Source of the DNA: Rhodobacterales bacterium
Lineage (GTDB): Bacteria; Pseudomonadota; Alphaproteobacteria; Rhodobacterales; Rhodobacteraceae
Direction: 5' to 3'
DNA: 48,611 bases
Assembly (NCBI GenBank): GCA_025362795.1
Contig: JANYFE010000006.1
Span: 1-48,611 of the forward strand
Numbering within the stretch: the stretch's first letter is position 1; every line of letters starts with the position of its first letter. Shown here in pieces: positions 42,307 through 48,611 of this stretch. The position numbers were made by a program, and so were the translations under genes. Below the pieces are notes generated by a model. The model was not told the origin of the DNA. It was given only the letters and a program-made list of their open reading frames with translations, and did not search any database.

Positions 42307-43425
42307 ATGCTGAAAATATTGCGACCCCTTTTGGTGGCATTGGCGCTTTGCCCGCTTCCGGTCATGGCAGACCCGTTGGCCGGGTCGGATGACCCGGCAT
42401 ATGCCGCCGCCATCGCCCGGTTGTTGCAAGCTGATGACCGGGCTGCCATCGCCGCCCTTCATGACCTTGCCACCACCGGCAACACGTCGGCGCTGGTTGC
42501 TTTGCCGATTGTGGAAAGCTGGTTTAGCTTGGGTGATGCGCTGAAGGACCGGCTGGCGCTGCGGCAGATTGACGGGGCTTGGGTCTCAGACCTTGCCGCT
42601 GCCGCCTATAAACCCGCTGCCTTGTGGCAGGGCGGCGCGATTTCTCCGCTCATGCGCGACCAGTTGAGCCGGGCCTTGTGGCTGTACGAACTGGGCGAGG
42701 AGCTCAAAGCAGACGCGTTGCTGCAAGGCTGGTTCAATCACATGCCCGACGCCGCGCCATTGCCAGAGGGGTTCGCCGATCTGGCCGCCGCCGCTTGGCT
42801 GAAAGCGGTGATCCTCGAACAGCATGTGGCGCGCGGTGACCGAAAAGCTTTGCCCGTGCTGCAATATTGGCTGGACCGCGACCGGATCGAGGGCTGGATG
42901 GTGCTGGCAGCGGTAGGCGATCACTATGATGGCCACGGCAAGCCTATGATTTCGGGCCTGACGCTTGGCGCGAACACCGGACTGCGTCTGGCAGAGGGGC
43001 GCAAAGCGCGGCGATTGTTGTGGCAGGAAGAACCGCCTGCCCCGGTGCCGCCAGAGACAGTGCAGATCATCATGACCGAACTGATGCCGCGTCGGCAATT
43101 CGCGCCAGTCCGCGCGTATTGCGAGACGCATTGCCAGGACGACCCCCCGGCGTGCGAGGCCGCCTATGTCACGATTTTTGGTCAGCCCTATCACACGGTC
43201 ACGCCCGAAACCCCGTGGGCTGCCCTGATGAGCGCTGCAAATTTCTTTGCATCAGCGCGCGGCGAACAGGTGTTGTTGGCCACACCCTTGATCCACCGGC
43301 TGGGGATCGACCGTGATGATGGCTATCATGGGGCACTGGAGGACAATCCAGCGTGGATCGCCGCAAACAAGGTTGATGCCTGCTTTGCAAACGGCGCACT
43401 CAGGGCACTGCAACCGCTGCGCTGA
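42307..43425 (+). CDS. Exported protein, paralogue B
   Basis: The 372-residue protein is a tandem paralogue of the preceding one: signal peptide LRPLLVALALCPLPVMA, then SDDPAYAAAIARLLQADDRA, and the shared C-terminal blocks LMPRRQFAPVRAYCETHCQD, ACEAAYVTIFG, FFASARGEQVL and VDACFANGALRAL. The same C-x3-C-x6-C cysteines are kept, which points to an important fold feature. Function unknown. It ends 100 bases before glpX; I see no terminator between them. Confidence 0.7.
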   Translation: MLKILRPLLVALALCPLPVMADPLAGSDDPAYAAAIARLLQADDRAAIAALHDLATTGNTSALVALPIVESWFSLGDALKDRLALRQIDGAWVSDLAAAAYKPAALWQGGAISPLMRDQLSRALWLYELGEELKADALLQGWFNHMPDAAPLPEGFADLAAAAWLKAVILEQHVARGDRKALPVLQYWLDRDRIEGWMVLAAVGDHYDGHGKPMISGLTLGANTGLRLAEGRKARRLLWQEEPPAPVPPETVQIIMTELMPRRQFAPVRAYCETHCQDDPPACEAAYVTIFGQPYHTVTPETPWAALMSAANFFASARGEQVLLATPLIHRLGIDRDDGYHGALEDNPAWIAANKVDACFANGALRALQPLR

Positions 43426-43525
43426 CGAGGATTTACAAGGTGTTGCCACCCGTTAGCGCAACCAGCATTGCCGCGTTCGACGCACCTCGCTAAGCGAAGC
43501 GAAACCGTAACTGATAGGAGCCGCC

Positions 43526-44491
43526 ATGGCCGAAGCCAAAGAATTTCAGGACCGCCTGCTGTCGCTTGGCCTGGCCCGTGTGTCAGAGGCGGCGGCCTTG
43601 GCCTCGGCCCACCTTATCGGGCGTGGCGATGAAAAGGCGGCGGATCAGGCTGCCGTCAACGCCATGCGGGATCAGTTGAACCTGCTGGACATCGCCGGGG
43701 TTGTGGTGATTGGCGAAGGCGAACGCGACGAAGCACCGATGCTGTATATTGGCGAAAAGGTTGGCACCGGCAACGGCCCCGCGGTGGATATCGCGCTGGA
43801 TCCGCTGGAAGGCACCACGCTGACCGCCAAGGACATGCCCAACGCCCTGACCGTGATCGCGATGGCACCGCGCGGCACGCTGCTGCACGCGCCGGATGTC
43901 TATATGGAAAAATTGGCGGTTGGCCCGGGTTTTCGGCGCGGAGTCGTGACGCTCGATATGTCGCCGTCTGAGCGCGTCTCGTCCCTGGCCGCGGCCAAGG
44001 GCTGTTCGACCAAGGAAATAACGGTCTGCGTGCTGGAACGCCCGCGCCACGAAAAGATGATCGAGGAAATCCGCTCGACCGGGGCGGCAATCCGTCTGAT
44101 CACCGATGGCGACGTTGCAGGAATCATGCATTGCGCCGAACCCGGCGTCACAGGCATCGACATGTATATGGGGTCGGGCGGCGCACCCGAAGGCGTGCTG
44201 GCAGCCGCCGCGCTGAAATGCATGGGCGGTCAGGTGTTCGGTAAGCTGCTGTTTCGCAACGAGGATGAAAAAGCCCGCGCCCGAAAGGCCGGCATCACCA
44301 ATTTCGACCGGGTCTATACCCGGGACGATCTGGTGTCGGGCGATGTGATTTTCGCGGCAACTGGGGTGACGGATGGCTCGCTTCTGGCCGGGATCAAGCG
44401 AAGCCCTGGGTTTATCACCGCCGAGACCATCCTGATGCGCTCAAAAACCGGCTCGGTCCGGCGGATGCTGTATCGCAGCCCGATGGCCTGA
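43526..44491 (+). CDS. glpX: Class II fructose-1,6-bisphosphatase
   Basis: GlpX dephosphorylates fructose-1,6-bisphosphate (and in autotrophs often sedoheptulose bisphosphate) in gluconeogenesis or the Calvin cycle. The 321-residue protein has VVIGEGERDEAPMLYIGEKV and DPLEGTTLTAKDMPNALTVI, which carry the metal-binding Asp/Glu residues, and MHCAEPGVTGIDMYMGSGGA with GAPEGV for phosphate binding. The start MAEAKEFQDRLLSLG follows AGGAG by 6 bases. Placed between two exported proteins and recJ, as in other Rhodobacteraceae. Confidence 0.96.
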   Translation: MAEAKEFQDRLLSLGLARVSEAAALASAHLIGRGDEKAADQAAVNAMRDQLNLLDIAGVVVIGEGERDEAPMLYIGEKVGTGNGPAVDIALDPLEGTTLTAKDMPNALTVIAMAPRGTLLHAPDVYMEKLAVGPGFRRGVVTLDMSPSERVSSLAAAKGCSTKEITVCVLERPRHEKMIEEIRSTGAAIRLITDGDVAGIMHCAEPGVTGIDMYMGSGGAPEGVLAAAALKCMGGQVFGKLLFRNEDEKARARKAGITNFDRVYTRDDLVSGDVIFAATGVTDGSLLAGIKRSPGFITAETILMRSKTGSVRRMLYRSPMA

Positions 44492-44537
44492 GGCGGTCCG
44501 GCTTGCGCTGACCGGGCGGCTGGGGCATTGAAATGCC

Positions 44538-46277
44538 ATGACCCAACGCGCCTTTCTTGATGTCGACTGCTCGCTGACCGGGCGCCGCTGGACCGGCCCC
44601 GGGGTCGAGGCGGAACGGCAAGCCGAGGCGATGATGCAGGCGACGAGGCTACCACTGGCGGTCTGCCAGACCCTTGTGGCCCGAAACGTCGCCCCGGCCG
44701 AAGCGCAGGCTTACCTTGCGCCAAGCCTGCGTGACTTGCTGCCTGACCCGGCCACCCTGCGCGACATGACCCGGGCCGCCCAGCGGTTCCTGCACGCGGT
44801 GAACACGCGCCAGCGCCTTGCGATCTTTGCCGATTATGACGTCGACGGCGGCGCATCGGCCGCACTGTTGATAATCTGGCTGCGGGCGATGGACCGCACG
44901 GCGACGCTCTATATCCCTGACCGCATCGACGAAGGTTACGGCCCGAATACCCCTGCCATGGCCGCACTGGGGGCGGCGCATGACCTCATCCTGTGCGTCG
45001 ATTGTGGCACGCTCAGTCACGCGCCGATTGCCGCTGCGGGCTGCGATGTGGTGGTGCTAGACCACCATTTGGGGGCGGACACCCTACCGCCAGCCCATGC
45101 TGTGGTGAACCCGAACCGGCAGGATGAGGATGGCAGCTTGGGTCACTTATGCGCCGCCGCAGTGGTGTTCCTGATGCTGGTCGAGGCAGGCCGGCAGCTG
45201 CGCGAGGTGGGGATCAAGGGGCCGGACCTGATGCCGATGCTGGACCTTGTGGCACTGGCCACGGTCGCCGACGTCGCGCCCCTGGTCGGTGTCAACCGGG
45301 CGTTTGTGCGGCAGGGCCTGACCGTGATGGCGCGGCGCGACCGCAAGGGACTTCGGGCATTGGCTGATGTGGCGCGGCTGGACACTGCACCCACTGCCTA
45401 TGCCCTCGGCTTTGTACTGGGGCCGCGGGTCAACGCCGGGGGCCGCATCGGTCAGGCCGATCTCGGGGCACGACTGCTCGCGACGGATGACCCGTTCGAA
45501 GCCTCGGCTCTTGCCAGCCAGCTTGATCGCCTGAACACCGACCGCCGCGAGATCGAGGCCGCCGTGCGCACCGAAGCTTTGGCGCAGGCCGAGGCGAGGG
45601 GCGTGGACGGCGCCTTGGTCTGGGCTGCGGCAGAGGGTTGGCATCCGGGTGTGGTGGGCATTGTCGCAGCGCGGCTGAAAGAGGCAACCCACCGTCCCGC
45701 TGTGGTGATCGGGTTTGACGGCGATGCCGGCAAAGGGTCGGGCCGTTCGGTCACCGGCGTCGATCTGGGTGCTGCCGTGCATCTGCTCGCGGCAGAAGGG
45801 CTAATTGCCAAGGGCGGCGGCCACAAGATGGCGGCGGGGTTGAGCCTGAGCCGGGCCCAGTTGGAACCGGCGATGGCACGGCTGAATGATCTGCTGGCGC
45901 GTCAGGGCGCAGGCCTGAGCGCTGTTGCGGATCTGCGGGTCGATGCGCTGCTGATGCCCAGCGCCGTAACAGCCACGCTGGTGGAAGCGGTCGAAACAGC
46001 GGGACCATTCGGTGCCGCGTCTCCCGCGCCGCGCTTTGCTTTTGCCACGCAGCAAGTTACGGCCCGCCGCATGGGTGAAAACCATCTGAGGCTGCATTTC
46101 GCCGATGGCGGGGTCAAGCTGGAAGCAGTGCTGTTCAACGCTTTTGAAACCCCGCTGGGGGCGGCCCTGGAGAATGCAGGACACCGCCGCTTTCATTTGG
46201 CGGGGCGGCTGGAGTTGAACAGTTGGGGTGGCAAAACCAAGGTTCAGTTGCGATTGGAAGATGCGGCAAGCGCTTGA
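44538..46277 (+). CDS. recJ: Single-stranded-DNA-specific exonuclease RecJ
   Basis: RecJ is a 5'-3' ssDNA exonuclease in recombination and mismatch repair. The 579-residue protein has the DHH phosphodiesterase motifs DYDVDGGASAALL, VDCGT, LDHHLGAD, and later GRSVTG with GGGHKMAAGLSL of the DHHA1 domain, then an OB-like C-terminus ending KVQLRLEDA. The start MTQRAFLDVDCSLTGRRWTG is the usual alphaproteobacterial N-terminus. It lies 46 bases after glpX and 70 bases upstream of tRNA-Glu. Confidence 0.97.
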   Translation: MTQRAFLDVDCSLTGRRWTGPGVEAERQAEAMMQATRLPLAVCQTLVARNVAPAEAQAYLAPSLRDLLPDPATLRDMTRAAQRFLHAVNTRQRLAIFADYDVDGGASAALLIIWLRAMDRTATLYIPDRIDEGYGPNTPAMAALGAAHDLILCVDCGTLSHAPIAAAGCDVVVLDHHLGADTLPPAHAVVNPNRQDEDGSLGHLCAAAVVFLMLVEAGRQLREVGIKGPDLMPMLDLVALATVADVAPLVGVNRAFVRQGLTVMARRDRKGLRALADVARLDTAPTAYALGFVLGPRVNAGGRIGQADLGARLLATDDPFEASALASQLDRLNTDRREIEAAVRTEALAQAEARGVDGALVWAAAEGWHPGVVGIVAARLKEATHRPAVVIGFDGDAGKGSGRSVTGVDLGAAVHLLAAEGLIAKGGGHKMAAGLSLSRAQLEPAMARLNDLLARQGAGLSAVADLRVDALLMPSAVTATLVEAVETAGPFGAASPAPRFAFATQQVTARRMGENHLRLHFADGGVKLEAVLFNAFETPLGAALENAGHRRFHLAGRLELNSWGGKTKVQLRLEDAASA

Positions 46278-46347
46278 AGATCAAGTCCCACGCTTTTCCC
46301 CTTGCGAAGTCTCGGTGGCTTGATTAGTAACCGCCGCACCGCACTGC

Positions 46348-46422
46348 GGCCCGTTCGTCTATCGGTTAGGACACCAGGTTTTCAACCTGGGAAGAGGGGT
46401 TCAACTCCCCTACGGGCTGCCA
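46348..46422 (+). tRNA. tRNA-Glu (anticodon TTC)
   Basis: The 75-base sequence folds as a cloverleaf: acceptor GGCCCGT with ACGGGCT (G-U at the first pair), D arm, anticodon loop TTTTCAA with anticodon TTC, T arm AGGGGTTCAACTCCCCT and an encoded CCA. Just after it the composition changes and IS remnants begin, so its 3' end is a natural integration site; no direct repeat of that end can be seen within the window. Confidence 0.96.
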
Positions 46423-46468
46423 TTTCCTTTTGTAAGGTCATGTTATTCCTTATCATTTTGGGCCTTCT

Positions 46469-46495
46469 TGTCCAACTGCGGGATAAGGTTGGACA
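46469..46495. repeat. 8-bp inverted repeat between tRNA-Glu and the IS3 remnant
   Basis: TGTCCAAC (46469-46476) and GTTGGACA (46488-46495) are perfect complements with an 11-base spacer. It lies in a low-GC segment and may be part of an IS end, but I cannot assign it. Confidence 0.45.
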
Positions 46496-46564
46496 CATTT
46501 CCCAATTTCGCGATGACACTATCTGCGAGTTTAGTGAGGTTGGCTTTCCGAGGACACGGTTCGT

Positions 46565-46645
46565 GACCTGCATACCAATCTCGGAGAGCCGGCCTTCGCC
46601 AACGATTTTTTGGCAAGAAAGCTCAAGCCCTGGAACGGGAGGTGA
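46565..46645 (+). pseudogene. IS3-family OrfA C-terminal fragment
   Basis: Reads DLHTNLGEPAFANDFLARKL and KPWNGR, ending at TGA 46643-46645. It matches the end of OrfA transposase parts (…ELTxANDFLARKLKPWTG). The upstream part of OrfA, including its helix-turn-helix, is absent. Confidence 0.75.
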
Positions 46646-46690
46646 TGAGGCATTGGAACGCCATTGGTCGGAGAGACAATGCCGAACGGC

Positions 46691-47440
46691 ATGATCGAAC
46701 GGGACCATCCCGTGCTATCGGTCGGGGCGCAGTGCCGCCTGTTGTCGATCTAGCGGTCGTCGTTCTATTATACGCCGCACGGCGAGACCGCGATGAACCT
46801 CGACCTGATGCTGACAATCGACAGGCAGTTCTTTTAGACCCCGTTCTATGGCGTCCGGCAAATGACCTGGCACCTGCAGAACGAGGGCCATGCCGTGAAC
46901 GAAAAGCGCATCCGGCGGCTGATGCGCCTTACGTGCTTGAGGCCGATCTACCAAAAACCCAACACCGGCAGGCCAGCGAAAGGGCACAAGACCTACCCCC
47001 TATCGGGTGCGCGGGCTGCGGACCCTACGGCCCAATCAGGGCTGCTGCGCCGACATCACCTACAACCCGATGCGCTGGGGCTTCCTCTACCTGGTCGCCC
47101 ATATGGACTGGTTCACCCGTAAGGTTCTGGCCCGGCGCATCTCCAACACGCCGGAGGCGGACTTCTGCCTCGAAGCGTTGAGCGAAGGGATCCACAAGTT
47201 CGGCCAACCCGAGATCATGAACACCGACCAAGATAGCCGGCTCAGGTCCTTCGATTGGACCGACAGCTTGAGGCGGGCAAAGACCAGTATCTCGATGGAA
47301 GGCTAAGCGCGTTACCTGGACAACATCTTAGTCGAGCGTCTCTGGCGATCCCTTAAATACGAATGCGTCTACCTGCACGACTGGGAAACCGGGCACTGGT
47401 CAAGGCCGGCGCCGGAAGCTGGGTCACCCTCTTGCTTCTG
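46691..47440 (+). pseudogene. IS3-family OrfB (rve integrase-fold) transposase remnant
   Basis: The frame from ATG 46691 reads IERDHPVLSVGAQCRLLSI but has TAG stops at 46751 and 46835, then carries TPFYGVRQMTWHL and NEKRIRRLMRLTCLRPIYQK. A +1 shift near 47005 leads to RGLRTLRPNQGCCADITYNP (first catalytic Asp) and EADFCLEALSEGI. NTDQDSR has a changed second motif. The frame then reads ISMEG, a TAA, and RYLDNILVERLWR with the catalytic Glu, and a final shift near 47395 reaches KAGAGSWVTL. Several inactivating changes make this an old, dead copy. Confidence 0.85.
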
Positions 47441-47791
47441 TGTTTCTCGGCGCGCCGCTTGACGCTCTGCCCCCTTGGTCCGGCGCAACTTTCTCCGAGA
47501 TGCACGTCGCGAAGCGCGGATCAAGCATTGACCGCGCCCGAAATGGCAGCCATCATCCCGGTCAGCTTCGTTGCAACCGGGCAGATGATCGTCTGCTTGT
47601 CACACGATCGGGAGTAACCTTAGTCCATGTGGGTCGAATTCGTCGATACCGCAATTATAGGCCGAATTGTTTAATAGAACACCTGCTTTAGCGTATGCTT
47701 CACGAACTACGGACCAACTTCGAACTTCTCGGCGCTTTTTTTGCAGATAGACAATCTCTATCGAAAAGTACACTTTTGGCGGCTTGGAAAA
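47441..47791. other. Unassigned AT-richer spacer
   Basis: 351 bases between the IS remnant and the second ACP gene. Short open frames exist on both strands, but none has family-like sequence or the codon use of the neighbours. The part from about 47600 on is distinctly AT-rich. I see no gene here. Confidence 0.5.
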
Positions 47792-48034
47792 TTGACCCTC
47801 AGCAAAGATGATATCCTGGAATTCCTTTAAAGCGACCTTGGCGTGGACGTTGATGGGCTTGACGTCGATATGCCGCTGTTCAGCAGCCAACTGGTCGACA
47901 GCTTTGCCTTGGTCACGCTGATGATGTTCCTCGAACGCGAGGCGGGCATTCGCATCGCACCCGCCGACGTGAACCTGGACAACATGGACACGATCGGGCG
48001 GATGCTGGCCTATGTGTCTCGGGTTGCAGCGTGA
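47792..48034 (+). pseudogene. Second acyl carrier protein, interrupted by a stop codon
   Basis: The frame reads LTLSKDDILEFL from a TTG at 47792, then TAA at 47828-47830, then SDLGVDVDGLDVDMPLF, SSQLVDSFALVTLMMFLERE and MDTIGRMLAYVSRVAA. The pantetheine Ser is in VDSFALV, like the VDSF/LDSF motif of the ACP at 5200-5445. The stop falls in helix I, so the natural product would be truncated. A restart at GTG 47843 would give 63 residues that keep the Ser but lack the first helix; whether that folds is doubtful. Its TGA overlaps the decarboxylase start. Confidence 0.75.
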
Positions 48035-48472
48035 TCCCGGACTGGCGCGTCGATGCGGCACGCCAGCATAGAACACCGCTGTACGTGTATGACGCCGATG
48101 TGCTGACCGACCGTCTGCGCACCCTGTCTGACCTGTTCGGCGACCGCTTCGGGCTGAGCTATGCGATCAAGGCCAATCCGAACCTTGCACTGCTGCGGGT
48201 CATCAAGCCTTGGCTCAGCACCTTTGACGCCTCGTCCCTGGCCGAGGTGGAACGCGCGGTCGCGGCGCACATGGCGCCCGGGCATGTGACCTTTTCCGGC
48301 CCGGCCAAGCGGCGCGAAGAACTTGCGCAGGCGATGGCGATGGGGTTGGGCGAACTGGTGTTGGAACATGTCGACGAGGCGCGGCTGGCAAGCGATGTTG
48401 CGCAGCGGCTGGGCCGGGTGCAGGACGTGCTGGTGCGGATCAACCCGATGCGGATGCCCCGAGGCTTTGGCG
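48031..48472 (+). pseudogene. Second fold-III PLP decarboxylase, interrupted by an IS3 insertion
   Basis: From the GTG at 48031, overlapping the ACP stop, the frame reads TPLYVYDADVLTDRL and LSYAIKANPNLALLR, with the PLP lysine, then FDASSLAEVERAV and GHVTFSGPAKRREE, all like the 3010-4254 protein. It reaches INPMRMPRGFGV at 48472, which aligns with ISPVASPKGFGA in the intact paralogue. There the sequence changes to an insertion-sequence end, so about 150 of some 410 residues are encoded before the IS. The rest lies beyond the window, if it survives. Confidence 0.85.
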
Positions 48473-48611
48473 TGAACCGCCCCTTGTTTGCCGGAGACCT
48501 TCAACCTGACTAAGGATGAGGGCTATGGAAAAGAGTAAGACATCAAATCGTTATTCACCTGAGATGCGGGCGCGTGCTGTCCGCATGGTGCTGGAGCATC
48601 AAGGCTCCTAT
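48473..48611 (+). mobile_element. IS3-family insertion sequence (left end, partial)
   Basis: TGAACCGCCCC followed by TTGTTTGCCGGAGACC starts at 48473 and resembles terminal inverted repeats of IS3-group elements as I know them. An orfA begins at 48525. The element runs out of the window and interrupts the second decarboxylase gene. Confidence 0.75.
48525..48611 (+). CDS. IS3-family OrfA transposase, N-terminal part
   Basis: The frame reads MEKSKTSNRYSPEMRARAVR and MVLEHQGSY, the standard start of OrfA helix-turn-helix proteins of the IS3 group (…RYSPEVRERAVRMVLEHQGE…). AAGGATGAGG lies 4-13 bases upstream of the ATG as ribosome binding site. The gene is cut by the window end; nothing in the visible part is damaged, so this may be an active copy. 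Confidence 0.85.
   Translation, partial: MEKSKTSNRYSPEMRARAVRMVLEHQGSY

Larger units (their letters stand above)
46565..47440 (+). mobile_element. Decayed IS3-family insertion sequence
   Basis: A remnant of an IS3-type element with an orfA tail and a frameshifted orfB containing several stop codons. Terminal repeats and most of orfA are missing, so it cannot move by itself. It lies directly behind the tRNA-Glu gene and before the second ACP/decarboxylase pair. Confidence 0.85.

Noticed and set aside
46302-46694. 130-residue plus-strand frame covering tRNA-Glu
   Set aside because: It runs through the tRNA and the noncoding spacer; no family features.
47600-48076. 158-residue minus-strand frame over the second ACP
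   Set aside because: Antisense of the ACP sequence; no recognisable protein.
1-48611. CRISPR array
   Set aside because: No regularly spaced direct repeats of 25-40 bases were seen.

Overview
The window looks like chromosomal DNA from a GC-rich alphaproteobacterium of the Rhodobacteraceae (Rhodobacter/Gemmobacter/Tabrizicola-like). This rests on the protein sequences, the rpoD-dnaG pair, the soxBDAG sarcosine oxidase operon, the order hom - two exported proteins - glpX - recJ - tRNA-Glu, heavy codon bias, and GTG/TTG starts with stop/start overlaps. No species can be named from the sequence alone.

Layout. 1-140: end of an IS630-like element. 268-1334: hisF-hisE. 1400-5445 (minus strand): a tightly coupled cassette of acyl carrier protein, alpha/beta-hydrolase-like protein, fold-III PLP decarboxylase and a wrecked sulfotransferase/AMP-ligase gene. 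5723-9367: ychF, a secreted GH43-like protein, and a BNR-repeat protein paired with a MoaD/ThiS-like protein. 9444-10662: three VOC-fold genes in a row, the middle one frameshifted. 10732-14150: trpA, a LysE-type exporter, a TMEM175-type channel and an FMN alpha-hydroxyacid dehydrogenase. 14259-15747: a decayed MFS gene, a P-loop kinase-like gene and a frameshifted cytidine deaminase. 15875-18002: rplY, pth, an ABM-domain protein and a HlyU-like protein. 18016-19273: a decayed YefM/YoeB toxin-antitoxin pair and an AT-rich orphan gene. 19341-29538: rpoD, dnaG, an M20 amidohydrolase and soxG-A-D-B. 29655-38297: TadE/TadG-type surface proteins on both sides of a glutamate dehydrogenase, including two tandem VWA-domain proteins. 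38493-46422: pirin, a small lipoprotein, hom, two exported paralogues, glpX, recJ and tRNA-Glu. 46423-48611: an accessory segment behind the tRNA, with a decayed IS3-family element, a second ACP + PLP decarboxylase pair, and an IS3-family element inserted in that decarboxylase.

The most interesting signal is the ACP/decarboxylase theme at both ends. The left copy is translationally coupled and its first three genes are intact. Its last gene (sulfotransferase domain joined to an AMP-dependent ligase) is destroyed by a stop, frameshifts and deletions. The right copy has a stop codon in the ACP and an IS in the decarboxylase. ACP plus DapDC-like decarboxylase resembles BtrI/BtrK of butirosin biosynthesis (decarboxylation of an ACP-bound amino acid). 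The ligase/decarboxylase/hydrolase/ACP combination recalls the accessory genes of exosortase-A loci, but no exosortase is visible here.

The window is also rich in damaged genes. Several breaks are single-base losses in short G or C runs, so some may be assembly errors. Others (nonsense codons, internal deletions, IS insertion) look like real decay.
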